Of a DNA stretch of 64,000 nt, positions 9,981 through 21,940 are shown piece after piece. The position numbers and the translations under genes are program-made. A model generated the notes under the pieces. That model was not told where the DNA came from. It saw nothing but the letters and a program-made list of their open reading frames with translations, and did no database searches. How positions within the stretch are numbered: position 1 is the first letter of the stretch; every line of letters begins with the position of its first letter. The stretch comes from Aphrocallistes beatrix (Eukaryota > Porifera > Hexactinellida > Sceptrulophora > Aphrocallistidae), in contig OY725493.1 in assembly GCA_963281255.1 (NCBI GenBank), positions 3,007,857 through 3,071,856 of the forward strand, read 5' to 3'.

Positions 9981-10883
9981 CACCGCCCCCTCGATCAACA
10001 TTCTCACCAAAAAAGCCTACTCCGACCCTCCACCGATCCACATCTCTCAACCGCAAAACGCCCACATCTACTCCCTTATCAGCCTACCACTTCTCATAAA
10101 ATGCCTCCATTACTCTCCTTCCGCCCTCCGCTCCTCCAAAAATGCCCAACTACTCCCCTTCGGTTCCTATCGTCTACTCCATAAAATGCCTTGACTACCG
10201 TCCTCGTTTCCATTCGTTCCTTACTTAAAGCGCCCGTATCAACCCTACTCCACTTATTTACTATAAAATTCCTCGTATTCGCTCCCTAGTTACATTAATT
10301 CATATCAAAAGCCTCGGATTAGCTACTTATTTCCATAAAATTCCTTGATTCCGCTCCCTAACAACATTAGCTCAACTCAAAAACCCTGCACTATCCACAG
10401 TTTCAACCTATTCCTAATTAAAAATACTCGCATCGTCATTATCGCATTCCTACCCGCCTATCCGTTTCTTACCAATTTACTATCAACAGCACTCCTACAA
10501 AGAACTGACGACAGCCTATAAAATCTAGAAAGTTTCATAATTTTGTAACTTTTCTATTCACTCATTTCCTGTATCACTTATTTACTTTTATTAAAATACC
10601 TACCTACCTTACAGTTACAATTTCTCATCTACCGCGCTAAAAGCGTCAACTCACCTGTTTTTTGGGGAAAAATACTTGTCCCAAAAACACTCCACCGTCC
10701 CCTTCCACTTTCAACAACTCCGCACCTAAAAACGCATGTTCACCGCCCCCTCGATCAACATTCTCACCAAAAAAGCCTACTCCGACCCTCCACCGATCCA
10801 CATCTCTCAACCGCAAAACGCCCACATCTACTCCCTTATCAGCCTACCACTTCTCATAAAATGCCTCCATTACTCTCCTTCCG
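9981..10883 (+). repeat. Exact 143-bp direct repeat, two copies 760 bp apart
   Basis: 9981-10123 and 10741-10883 are identical base for base. The second copy ends exactly where the strand composition flips to G-rich, which makes a recombination, copying or assembly junction likely. Confidence 0.95.
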
Positions 10884-11945
10884 GTAGGATAAGTAGAGGG
10901 TAGGTATGCTGGGATTGATTAAGCTTGGATAGATCAGGGGGCTGGTAAGCTGGGATTGATTCGGCTTGGATAGATAGGGGGTTGGTAAGCTGGGATTGAT
11001 TCAGCGTGGATAGGTATGGGGTTTGCAAGTGGTATGGATAAGCAGAGGGTTTATAATGGCGACGATTGGCAGGCGCGCCGTTGATAGGATAGGTAGAGGG
11101 TAGATGCGCTGGGATTGACCCGGCGTGGATAGACAGGGGGTTTGCAAGTGGTATGGATTGGTAGAGGGTAGGTATGCTGGGATTGATTCGGCGTGGGTAG
11201 GTATGCTGGGATTGATTCGGCGTGGATAGGTATGGGTTTGCAAGTGGTATGGATTGGTAGAGGGTAGATATGCTGGGATTGATTCAGCGTGGATAGGTAT
11301 GGGTTTGGAAGTGGTATGGATAAGTAGAGGGTTTATAATGGAGACGAATGGTAAGCGCGCTGTTGATAGGATAGGTAGGGGGCAGGTAAGCTGGGATTGA
11401 TTCAGCGTGGGCAGGTAGAGGGTAGGTAAGCTGGGATTGATTCAGCGTGGATAGGTATGGGTTTGGGGTTTGCAAGTGGTATGGATAAGTAGAGGGTTTA
11501 TAATGGCGACGATTGGTAGGCGCGCTGTTGATAGAATAGGTAGAGGGTAGATGTGCTGGGATTGATTCAGCGTGGGTAGATAGGGGGTTTGCAAGTGGTA
11601 TGGATTGGTGGAGGGTAGGTATGCTGGGATTGATTCAGCGTGGATAGGTATGGGGTTTGCGAGTGGTATGGATAAGTAGAGGGTTTAAAATGGCGACGAT
11701 TGGTAGGCGCGCTGTTGATAGGATAGGTAGATGTGCTGGGATTGATTCAGCGTGGATAGATAGGGGGTTTGCAAGTGGTATGGATTGGTAGAGGGTAGGT
11801 ATGCTGGGATTGATTCAGCGTGGATAGGTATGGGTTTGCAAGTGGTATGGATTGGTAGAGGGTAGGTATGCTGGGATTGATTCAGCGTGGACAGGTATGG
11901 GTTTGTAAATGGTATGGATAAGTAGAGGGTTTACAATGGAGAGGC
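10884..11945. repeat. G-rich minisatellite with higher-order structure
   Basis: Modules GCTGGGATTGATTCAGCGTGG, GATAGGTATGGGTTTGCAAG, TGGTATGGATAAGTAGAGGG and a longer TGGCGACGATTGGTAGGCGC module alternate about ten times. The short modules recur every 60-90 bp, and a larger unit of about 180-240 bp ends in the AGGCGCGCTGTTGATAGGAT block. It is non-coding. Confidence 0.92.
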
Positions 11946-12240
11946 GTTGTGCCTTGATGTGGTAATGATTTGCGCTTTGATTTCCGTTGGTTATGAAGTT
12001 TGTAACTTTGTAGTATGGGTATTTTAATGGATATGTTAATACATTGTAAAGAAAATGAGGAATAGAGAAGAGTTACATAACAAATTGTACTTTCTGCTAT
12101 TATAGCTGTCGTCAGTTCTTGTAGGCTTATGAGGTTGATAGAAATAAATGGGAAGAGTTGGAAATGCGAGCGCTGTTGTTATGCTGGGTGTTTGAAAGTG
12201 AATGGGTAGTTAGGGTAATGCAGTTGCTGTTGTTACGGCA

Positions 12241-13940
12241 ACTGGGCAAGTGATCTCCAGTTCTACTATAGTGAGTTAATTCTACTAAGATTTGTACAGA
12301 TGAGACAATATCAGACTCTTTCCATAAGAAAGTAACTTTTTCTAAATTACTAAAAGTTAACCATAAAATCAAGACAGCATCATTAACTGTATTAGAAGGC
12401 CATTTAAGCGAACCAAAGTTAATAATGTGGATAAGCTTGTACTTTGAATCCTGAGATACTTCAATTTGTAGTTATTTATCTTCAGTTAGGAAGGAAACAT
12501 TCAACACAGTTATTAGACTTCAGGTACTTATGTACAGCATAACCTGCGATAATAAATTTGATTGAACGGTAGTTATTTCAATTTCAATATTATCTACACT
12601 ACATTTTGTATTTGCTAAAGCTAATTTTCTAAATTGAGAGAAGTGTCTGATTGACATTCAAAAGAGGAAAATGTATCTAAAAATTCTTTAGTTGAAAATG
12701 ATATATTGAACGTTTTCTCGGTAGCATTTCTATGATACTTGACAATTTGATTCTCATTTAAGTTTCCAATATCTGACGAGTAACATGGTTGTTTGCACCC
12801 GCCATGATTCTATATAATCCGAAGTATGGCTCTAATGGATAATTTTGTAGGAGAAGTGAATCCACAATTTTATGTTAGGCGTTTGACAATTCGGGGGAAG
12901 CGACGCATAAATGACGAAAACTTTCGAAATTGTTCAAGCCAGTCAATTTATCTGCTAAGGTATCGAAATCTTGGGTCATCATATGCCAAGGTCGGGATAG
13001 TTCATCATTCAATTGAATCCCTTTATTCGGGGTGTTGATGTTAAAACTTTCTACACATTTGAGATAACTGTAGTAAACTTAGCATTATCGGATTTGAATT
13101 CTGCTGAACGAGAAGAATTTTGAATTGTGAGAGCAGCAGCGATAGATTCATTAAAAATACGTTGAACGGGACTAACATTCTATCGTTCTAAATTTGATGA
13201 ATATCCTCAAATGCGGCTTTGTTGAGTTTGTCAAAGTCTTCAAATTCGGGGATAGAAAAGTGCAGTTGTAGTCATGCCTATTCAACCAATTGTTGCGAAC
13301 ACTCTTAAAATATGCACAAAATCGAAAAATAAAACTATTAACCTTTTTGAATCGAAAAAATGTGAAACATGAGTTTCACATTCTTTCGATTCAAAAAGTT
13401 TCTGTTGGTAAGAATACCTTAAAAGGAGCGACATTCATAGGCTCATTGTCCGTACAAATTACTTAAACCTATAATTCACAACTCTCGATATCATTGATGA
13501 CTGATTTGATGATTGGTGCAATTCTTTAGCCGACGATTTTGATTTGGCATAGTTCCCAATAAACCGATGAAATATAGTTCTAGCATCTATTTAAGGGAAC
13601 CATTCCCTTCCTGAAGAATTGTCCCAATTAAGCCGATTTAGCGGTGTCCCGATTAAACGGAGTTGACTGTATATCTTTTTTACTGTTGAATAGTTCACAA
13701 ATATATATAATGAATTTTAATTTGATCATTATTCTTAGCTTATTATCTCATACTCACCAGGTATAGAGCTAGGGGCTACCTGAAAAATCTTCACTGCAGT
13801 ACTGAATAGACTTTCACTGTATATTGAACTTAGCGGAGCCGATAAATATTTCAGCACAATCTCTAGCCAGATAACCGGATATCCGGGCCGGAGCAGAGAT
13901 TCTCTAATTCGGTACAGCTCTAATCTATATTTATAAACTT
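12241..13940. other. Mostly featureless; one MITE end
   Basis: No gene is supported. Near 13613-13662 the sequence GTCCCGATTAAACGGAGTTG followed by ACTGTA matches the right end of the CACTCGACTCCGTTTAAT-type MITE at 38782-38989, but its partner end is absent. Confidence 0.4.
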
Positions 13941-14079
13941 GGTCTACTACAATAAGGCCCCACAGTAACTTGCGGATTTTGGACTAGGGATGCGGTAGAA
14001 GCTGGTTGATCTAATATATGAGCTGCCTAAAACCATTAACTACGCACAATAGAGCCTAGGAATGTATTACCAGAATATA

Positions 14080-14802
14080 CAGGGTTAAGCATATGTTCTG
14101 CACCAAGCTTCATTAGGCATACAATTTCTTAGACTCAAACAATATTTGTTATTATGGTCTTTAGAGATTGTAATTCGAATATTCTCAATGATTTTTAAAA
14201 GAATTTTTGAGTCTAAGACCTGGAACTGTGTTTTGTATGGTGATTTTTGTGGTGAAAAAATGTATGCTCACACGCAGCGAAAAACGAGATTCAGGCCCAC
14301 TGCTTTTCAAATTATCTTTCTAAAGTCTTCAAATTCTAGGACAAATTAGCTCTCACATTTTCCTCGAACACTCTAAATTTGTAGAAATATAGGATGTTTA
14401 GATCAGTATATATTGATAACCATTTTGATCAGATTTTTTAGTGGTGTGAAAAAAAGTGCCATATTGGGTGATTTTGCAAAATACACCTATTTTAAACCCG
14501 TGAAATAATAACTTTATCTCCTTTCTGTTAATGAATTAAATGGATTTGTGAAAGGTATCTGGTGCTAAATCGTCATGGAACATCGATTATAGAGTCATTT
14601 TTTACAGAAGCAGTGGCTCTGATTCTCGATTTTCGCCAGGACGCATATTTTCTCCACAAAACTCACCATATAAAACACAGTTCTAGGTCTTATACTCAAA
14701 AATCTTTTAAAATCATTGAGAAGGCCATAATAACTAAGATTGTTTGAGTATAAGAAATGTCATTCCTAATGAAGCTTGGTGCAGATCTTAGGCCTAACCC
14801 TG
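14080..14802. mobile_element. CAGGGT-type MITE, complete (723 bp)
   Basis: The ends CAGGGTTAAGCATATG and, reversed, CAGGGTTAGGCCTAAG continue into matching TTCTGCACCAAGCTTCATTA blocks, flanked by TA (14078-14079, 14803-14804). The undisturbed target can be read in the related foldback copies at 37140 and 53620 (CAGCATATATAAATATGGTG), which lack the MITE. It is non-coding. Relatives are at 289-967 and 62236-63001. Confidence 0.9.
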
Positions 14803-15248
14803 TATAAATATTGTGTCAAAGTGCCCATATCCGCTCCAAATATTTTGATTAACATCATATAATGGCGCAATAGGTTATATTCGTCACAAATTTAGTGATT
14901 TTCAGTGGCCTTTTATGGACACTTCTAAGTGTTTTAATACAATGTTTTTCGCACATAGAATTGAGCTGTGAATGGGTTGATGCGAAAAATTTGGAATTTT
15001 TCATGGAATGTACTACATTCCAGTGTTGCTTTGGGTACGTATTTGGTCAGTTGGGGTCATATCTTAAAAACCTTAAGAGCTAGACTTTCAAATTTAATTC
15101 AATTTAATAGCGAATATATTTCTTCCTTGATAATATAATTTCTGCGTCTAAATTCAATGGTTTGCGAAATATTCGACAAATTACCAAATGTGGCTAATAT
15201 GATAGATTGTCTTATAACTCGTAAACCATTCTATTTAGAGGTATAGAC

Positions 15249-15563
15249 CAGGCTTGGACTGGGTCACGAATAGACCGGGTCACTATTTTCAATAAATTTC
15301 CGGGTCAGAACCGGGTCACTGATTTTGACTTGACCCGGTTTAGTATACTTCTAATATTTATCTCCATTATTACTCATAAATTATCATTCATTCTTAGTGT
15401 TCACTTATATATAGTAAATATCATATATCGAAATAACATTACTTTTCTATATTCATGCGATATCAAATCGCATGAATATAGAAAATTAATGTTTCCTGGA
15501 AAACCAGGTCAAATAACCAAACCGGGTCACCGGGTCAGGAAATCTTGACCCGGTCCAAGCCTG
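15249..15563. mobile_element. hAT-type MITE with CAGGCTTGGAC ends
   Basis: The 315-bp element has inverted ends CAGGCTTGGACTGGGTCA and, reversed, CAGGCTTGGACCGGGTCA. The 8-bp host sequence GTATAGAC is duplicated exactly at 15241-15248 and 15564-15571. Several GACCCGGT motifs lie near both ends. A near-perfect 40-nt hairpin (ATATTCATGCGAT and its mirror) is at about 15445-15485. It is non-coding. Confidence 0.9.
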
Positions 15564-15960
15564 GTATAGACTACGTTATTGCTTTATAGGAAGTAATCTA
15601 TTCGTTATCAAGTTGAATTATATTTAAGTTTAGTACTTAATGTTTTCAAGATATAACCCCAACTGACCTAATACATTACCATAGCAACGCTGGAATGTAG
15701 CAACATTCCATGAAAAATTTCAAAATTTTCGCATCAACCCATTCACAGCTCAGTTCTATGTGAAAAACTTGCATTAAAACACTTAGAAGTGTCCATAAAA
15801 GGCCTCTTAAAATCACTAAATTTGTCACAAATATAACCTATTGCGCCATTATATGATGACTAATCAAAATTTTTGGACCGGATGTGGGTACTTTGACACC
15901 ATATTTATCTATTCTGGTTATACATTCCTAAACTCTGTTTCATGATATACTGACCCGCAC

Positions 15961-16072
15961 CGGATATGTTATTACTGTGATAAACTTACCCGTATAATGG
16001 ATATGTTATTACTGTGATAGACTGACCCGCATAATGGATATGTTATTACTGTGATAGACTGACCTGCATAAT
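15961..16072 (+). repeat. Three tandem copies of a 37-bp unit
   Basis: The unit GGATATGTTATTACTGTGAT followed by an AGACTGACCCGCATAAT-like tail is repeated three times with a few changes. Confidence 0.9.
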
Positions 16073-16516
16073 GGTTTTTTTTACTTGATGTGCGCTATAC
16101 TATTTTATTGTTGTCACTAATGATAAATGAATTCAGAGATGGAAAAAGCAATGCTATTAACAGTAAATTTGCTGTTAACAGCGTTTCTACCATCCCTGTA
16201 AATGATGCTTTCACGGGAGGATTTCTTTGACTCATCAAATATTTTCAATGAACTCTTGGGTTTACAGCAATGTAATGACTTGCTTTTAATTGAAAATATT
16301 ATCGTCAATTAATTGGAATTTCATAAAATCGTACATCTTTGCTGTATTTGTCAGTGAGTTGCTGTGCACTAAAAGCTTGTCTATCTAATTTATTGACATA
16401 TAATACGTATTTAGCAAATGTTTCCCAATTGACAAAATAATATTACTTGATTAATTCAATCATTGACAATGATAGATTCTATAAAATCATTTGACCTAAA
16501 AGAATCATATATACTA

Positions 16517-17172
16517 CTTAGGGCGTTCAATATGTTCCAGGCCCAACTTTATAATCGAAAGGCAACTGAAACAATGTATTTTCAATTCTTTTATTGTATT
16601 CGTTAGAGGATTATCTTTCTACTGGCAATTTGATTTGCTGTGATAATATAATTATTGTGGTTAGCACACACGATTTATACACCCGGTTTACGGTCCTTGT
16701 ACTTATGGAGAGTTTTAGCTTAATATTTGATGTATTTCAGTTCTGAGCAAACTTAGATTAAAACTTAACTCACCATTGAATTCTGCAAATCAAATAACAT
16801 ATAGATTGTCTTCTTTGAACTCTTCTAATTATAAGCTGGGGGAATAATGTGTTTTTTTGCAATTCACTGACACTTTTGTCCCACTTTTAAGTGGCAAAAA
16901 TTTGGGAAAAATCCAACATAATTAGTATTACATCTTTTGATCACAAAATATTCAACTGAACACCTCCCGTTTGCATCTTCTCCATGCCTTCTTGATTATT
17001 TTACATTTCAACGATATTATTTAAAATATTTGAGGAATTTTATCCATACAAATTGTTGTTGTCTTTTTCAATGGCAAAATTGTAATTTTTTATAAGGACC
17101 GTAAAAAAATACTTTGTCTTTGTTACCTTTTGACATATAAAGTTGGGCCTGGAACATATTGAACGCCCTAAG
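16517..17172. mobile_element. TA-type MITE with CTTAGGGCGTTCAATA ends
   Basis: The 656-bp element has inverted ends CTTAGGGCGTTCAATATGTT, flanked by TA (16515-16516, 17173-17174). The arms continue as inverted CCAGGCCCAACTTTATA blocks. It shares interior motifs (CACTTTTGTCCCACTTTTAA) with the element at 43307-44067. Its insertion supplies the stop codon that now ends the OTU-like reading frame of the neighbouring gene. Confidence 0.88.
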
Positions 17173-18034
17173 TACAATTCAACATTCGTGTTACAGGTTC
17201 GAAGTGATTATTGTAATTAGTGATGTAGATGGACATTGATTGTGGATTTTGAGATCCGCAGCATCTCAGCCATTCTATTCTTCTCCAGTCATCTCCTGGA
17301 CTATTTTTCTTCATCGCAACGAATACACTCGTGTTGAACATTCTAGAGACAACAATAATCTCGACATCACTTGCCCATATACCTTTTTGTGTCATTGCTG
17401 ATCCTTTAAGATATGTAAGGGGAGAAGTGTCCTTATAAAATTTAATCTGAAGATACTTTGAATGAACTCCCTACCTTCCGCAACCATAAATCGACATGAT
17501 TCACCTCGTATTAGTTTGTAATTATCTTGAATTTGATGTGAGAAATGCAACGAAAAAAGCAATTTCCGCCACTCTCAATTGGAATACATTGCCATGGGAT
17601 ATAATTCGCGAGTGGTAACTTAACCAGAGCCCTATGTTGTTCTATTTCATTCTCAAATTTTATGTTGATATTGTCGCATATCTCCTGCTGCCAAAGCGAA
17701 GTGATAGGGTCGTAACAAGGTTTGAGATTCATTGGCTGTGATCCAGAAATTGTGTATGGGATTGAAGGTACAATAGATGATTGATTTTCAAAATATATAC
17801 TTTCTAGATGTGGACATACCTTGATATTTGGTACATATTATAAAGTGAAAAGTCACAATAAACCTTATTGTAAAAACCTACTACAGGATAGAGAACTTTA
17901 TGTGCGTATTCAATACGCTTGGCGTCACTTAGTGTATCATCAAACGCCTCCAATGTCCATTTAAGAAGAATTTCGATCATCTCTTCTCTCTGTAAGTGAA
18001 CAGCTAAAATACACTTAAACATGTTAAATATCAT
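17168..18034 (-). pseudogene. OTU-family cysteine protease gene, broken
   Basis: Read on the minus strand: a helical segment (18034-17804: EEMIEILLKWTLEAFDDTLS), a short gap or intron, then 17732-17511 with the OTU cysteine motif IESGGNCFFRCISH, then 17490-17168 with KLIRGESCRFMVAEGRE, TQKGIWASDVEIIVVSRMF and YITNYNNHFEPV containing the expected catalytic histidine. The order and spacing fit an OTU deubiquitinase fold. The usual aspartate before GNC is glycine. A one-base-equivalent frameshift follows CISH. The last codons run into the MITE at 16517-17172, which truncates the frame by about 22 codons. It could be a host gene or an element-encoded OTU. Confidence 0.6.
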
Positions 18035-20055
18035 ATTATCTGGTATACCATAGAAAAGGGTTCAATATCTTTAAGAAAAGAAAAGAGCATGGTGAATGTT
18101 GGGCACATTTTCCTTCTGGTTGTGTTCATTAGAGCTGTGTGTAGTGGAGAGAATGGAAGGCTATTTTTCAGGCTTCTGACCATTTCATCCTAAATTTGCA
18201 ACTATTATTAGCATAGGTAATAGATGTAGCCTAAACAATTAAAATTCACTCACCTTAAGAGTTTCAAATCATTGATTATAGTGCTCTGCGAAATTCCGTA
18301 CACCCACTCCTGAGGAGAATCCTAATACCAATTGCAAAAAGTGTACTCATATTTTATCTCATGTTTAGCGTAAAATGTAAATTTAGAGTATACATTGTGT
18401 CGTTTAAGTATCGAATCTGTTTGAGTATTGCTATTTGACCTTTTTGATTACTGGACTTGTTATTGCTGTTATTACCGTAGAATTGTATGTCTAATTGATA
18501 TGTTGGTAAGTATTGTAAATTATATAGTTAATTTATTTCCAGTGTTAGACAAATCTTAAGAGGATAAAACTGAATTTTGATCTTTTCCCTTCTAAATGCA
18601 ACTTTAATTCCTATCCTGAATCCTTAGTACGGGGAAACTTTTTAATGATGTAGTTAGGATTTTCTTTGTCATGAAAAGTATGATTTTCGAACTAGTATAC
18701 TGTTTATTATATTCGATTAAATCATGATACCTTTATCTCGCGAGAATTTTACTTTTTGGCTAGATGTAGAGGGAAGTTCTTTTTTCGCTGGGCAGTTGAG
18801 GTTACTATATTAATTTTTTAAATTTCTTTTGCTTCAAAAGGGCCTAGATATTTGGTTTGTGTTGCTGTTCCGGGGATTTTCTTTTCTTTAGTTGTGTTCC
18901 TTACTAAGAAAAATCTCCCGTATGTATCTCTGATCTAAAAGAAAAAAATATTTAATTTACCAATTAGCTGTCACAATAGATTATCCCATGGAAAGGATTT
19001 TGCTAATTTATTGCTAGGAAATTTACTAGTGGTATGAATACTTATTTTGAATTTAGTGTTGGGAGTGAAATGTTACCTGTTATCTTGGACTTTTTGATCA
19101 TATATATTTTTCTGTCTGGACTGCTCTCTATTTTAACATTCATTCGTGCATCGGTTTTATTCTGAGTCCGAACATTTTTCGAAATATCAAGATTAAGGCA
19201 ATTTAGGGATTATTTCGGATATGAGATATTTGTTCTAAAAGCATTCAAGCATTCACAGGTCAATCAACATATTGTATTGTCAACTGGAGCATCCAAGTTC
19301 ATCAATATTATTTGAAGAATATACATTCAGAAGTGTACACATCTATTGGACGATGGGTACTCGAACAAGAGTGTATATACTTGTACGTGTACTGTCCTTT
19401 CGGTGGTGCGCCCTGATGAGTAGTTAGAAGTTCCAATGGAATGTATCTTACTATCATTTTACCTCCTTCAAACATTTTTTATAAATAAAATTTTAATGAA
19501 CCTAACTAAAACAGTTACTACCTTCGCGAGCCATTTATTTTTTATGATGGAACAGGTAAGAATCTCAGAACCACAATTTATGGCCCCAATGTCCCCATCC
19601 TGAAGAGATTGTCATCCGTAGCAGAGAAAAGAATATACTGACTTCAGCAGATAAATGCAATTGTCTGGGCAACAGGAAGTGAAAGCAAGTGAATATCATA
19701 AACCTAATTCCTCACTCACTCAAATTGAAAGATCTCATCTAATACTCGTACTACAGCTAAGGAACATATCTTTTGATCATAAGCTATACTTATTCAATGT
19801 AATTGGTTCAGGTGATTGCCCATATGTTGTACGTCTATTTCCAAGGGAGACATGTATTTGCTCTTAGAATGGGATATGGTGTCACACCTCACACATCCCT
19901 CATTGCTGTAAAAATAAGTATTGGTTTTGAGATTGATGTTACGAAGCATCAGACAGATCATTTGACAATGTTTTGCTAAATAACCAGTATCTCAAAGATT
20001 AGAATCAGGGAAGAAGAGCAAGATGGACGTGGATGAGAGTAAAAGTGATGCATAC
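18035..20055. other. No recognisable gene
   Basis: This is AT-rich sequence without supported coding regions. Open frames are short and show no motif. No inverted ends or tandem arrays were recognised. Confidence 0.45.
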
Positions 20056-20059
20056 ACAT

Positions 20060-20340
20060 CATAGGCGTCGGATCCACCCGGCCACCCGGCATGAGCCGGG
20101 CGGCCCTAAGGGGCTGCCCGGCTCTACTCGGCATCATCGGTTATGGGCCGGATAGGCCCGGAGGGCCTACCTGGCTGTGTAAAAGCTTACCCGATACATT
20201 CCCAAAGTCCTAGAACCGTGTATCAGGCAGTATTATGTATTGTGCCTTGAATGTAGCGGCCCCGGAATAGATTGGGCCGACCCCGGAGCCTACGGGCCGG
20301 GCGGCCCCAAGGGCCGGTGGGCCCATTTCCGACGCCTATG
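20060..20340. mobile_element. GC-rich hAT-type MITE (CATAGGCGTCGGA ends)
   Basis: The 281-bp element has perfect 13-bp inverted ends CATAGGCGTCGGA and an exact 8-bp duplication ATACACAT (20052-20059, 20341-20348). The interior is packed with GGGCCGGGC-like blocks and stands out from the AT-rich surroundings. Its ends resemble those of the hAT element at 25252-28685 (CAGGGGCGTCG / CACGGGCGTCGGA), so it may be a passenger of that family. Confidence 0.92.
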
Positions 20341-20506
20341 ATACACATCATGGCCTACTTAATACGCGGCCGTATATGTCACCGAGAAGACCAGTTTTAA
20401 CACACTCCAAAGATTAATAGATCGATTAATCAAAAACTGTATACGATAGACCTTTGAAATGTATTATTACCATTTACAAACATCATATCATAGTATGCAA
20501 TTTATC

Positions 20507-21412
20507 TGTCCAAAAGTTGATATGTCATCGCGTGATAGTCTTTTTAGATCGAAAATGCTGCTGTTCTAGCTCTTTTAAAAATCGTTATCTGCATTTCAAA
20601 TGCTGGAGTTTGTGATAGAACAACAATAATAGTAAGGCCTTAATTAAAAAGAAAGTTTTAATTGGAATGTGTATGCATTCCTCAGTTGACATGGAAACAA
20701 AAAATTGAATGTTTAAGCCATAAATCAAAAGGTATGTAGATCGTAGACGCTGAGAAATTATTTCATTCAATCCGCAAACTATTACTTCCTATATGACAAT
20801 GATACTGATCACGTGTTTATTTTTAATATTCTCAGAGTTATCCAGGATTTTGTTTTGTCGCAAAAACTCAGAGAATATTGAAAATAAGCACGTAAACAGT
20901 ATTATCATCATATAGGAAGTAATTGATTGCAGATTGAATGATATGTTTATTTGTGTCTACGATCTATACCTTTTGAATTATGGCTTAAACATGCTTTTTT
21001 GATTCCATGGCCCCTGAAGAATGCATAGCATTCCAATTAAAACTTTCAGATTTTCTTTGTTCAATTGGTTTACTTTTGTTGTTCTATTGTTATATAGTAG
21101 TGTAGTCTAGTCGTAGACTATGTTAAACTTAGTATGCAGCGCTGCTGGTATTCTCTTTGGAGTCGATACTCTACTTATATATACTAGTACTAGAGTGATA
21201 GTCTTAAGTCGTATGTAATTATCATTTATTATTGTGATTGTCTGTAAAGCTAATTATAATAGTCACATATTGTTAACTGCCTTATCACACTATCATAAAC
21301 TCAAGCATTAGAAATGCAGATAACTATGTTTCAAATGAGCTAGAACAGCATCATTTTTATTTAAAAGGACCTTATTGCGCAATCACGTGATGATCTAGCA
21401 ACTTTTGGACTG
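20507..21412. mobile_element. Foldback element with ~200-bp arms
   Basis: The left sequence GTCCAAAAGTTGATATGTCA and inner blocks (TGCTGTTCTAGCTC, GTTATCTGCATTTC, TTACTTCCTATATGACAATG) are mirrored on the right up to CTTTTGGACTGC. The palindrome centre is near 20857 (AACTCTGAGAAT mirrored around TTTTGTTTTGTCGC). The right arm has extra sequence at about 21090-21280. It is non-coding. Confidence 0.75.
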
Positions 21413-21454
21413 CTGAATTAAATACTCTGATATGATGTTTCTATATGGTAATAC

Positions 21455-21938
21455 AGTCGAAATCGGGATATTTTGTCCATTTGATTGCACTGCCAAAACG
21501 ACAAAATAACCCGATAGACAAAATAACCCGGTAGACAAAATAACCCGATAGACAAAATAAACTAATAGACAAAATAATCCGATAGACAAAATAACTCAAA
21601 GACAAAAAAATCCGATTATTTTATAATTGAATTATGAATAAAACAATTTTTACACTGACTTGACGACAAAATAACCCAATGGGACAAAAAACCCGGTGTC
21701 AAAATAACCCGATTTCGACTGTAATATAAAATAACGGACAAAATAAGCCAACAAATTATCAATTGTTTACACCCCAGATAGACAAAATATAATCCGATAA
21801 GACAAAAAAACCCGAAGACAAAAAAATCCGATTATTTTATAATTGAAATATGAATAAAACAATTTTTACACTGAATTGACGACAAAATAACCCAATGGGA
21901 CAAAAAAACCCGGTGTCAAAATATCCCGATTTCGACTG
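21455..21938. mobile_element. TA-type MITE with internal GACAAAATAACCCGATA tandem units and a doubled right end
   Basis: The left end CAGTCGAAATCGGGATATTT and right end (reversed) CAGTCGAAATCGGGTTATTT are flanked by TA. The right end occurs twice: at 21721 after a 267-bp unit and again at 21938. The stretch from 21780 repeats 21590-21721. Inside are five to six 17-bp GACAAAATAACCCGATA units. Confidence 0.85.
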
Positions 21939-21940
21939 TA

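Larger units (their letters stand above)
9950..12240. repeat. Foldback-like structure with opposite strand skew in its arms
   Basis: From about 9950 to 10883 the plus strand is rich in C and poor in G. From 10884 to about 12240 it is the reverse, with the switch at one point. CCTACAAAGAACTGACGACA near 10497 is mirrored by TGTCGTCAGTTCTTGTAGG near 12107, with neighbouring sequence also inverted. A 143-bp block is repeated exactly within the left arm (9981-10123, 10741-10883). The right arm is a minisatellite. Long inverted arms containing tandem repeats recall FB-type foldback elements, but no transposase or target duplication was found. ORFs here are composition artefacts. Confidence 0.6.
13945..15940. 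mobile_element. Hairpin foldback element, copy 1, carrying two inserted MITEs
   Basis: The left end AAGGCCCCACAGTAACTTGC and inner block match the full copy at 53481-54540. Inverted arms run to about 15940, where the right terminus is lost. A TA-type MITE (14080-14802) and a hAT-type MITE (15249-15563) interrupt it, each with a duplicated target. Small ORFs in the arms, such as 14895-15083, are shared by all copies because the arms are repeats, not because they are genes. Confidence 0.75.

Noticed and set aside
10662..10859. Proline/Thr/Ser-rich proteins in the C-rich arm and minus-strand Tyr/Pro/Ser frames in the minisatellite
   Set aside because: They are composition and tandem-repeat artefacts, with no conserved domain or start signal.
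14895..15083. Similar EWVNTKN-type peptides at 14895-15083, 37381-37581 and 54091-54309 as a conserved small protein
   Set aside because: They come from the same arm of the hairpin foldback element. Similarity reflects repeat ancestry, and lengths and frames are not preserved.
19395..19425. Hammerhead ribozyme core (CCCTGATGAGTAG)
   Set aside because: The second conserved box and the pairing stems are absent.
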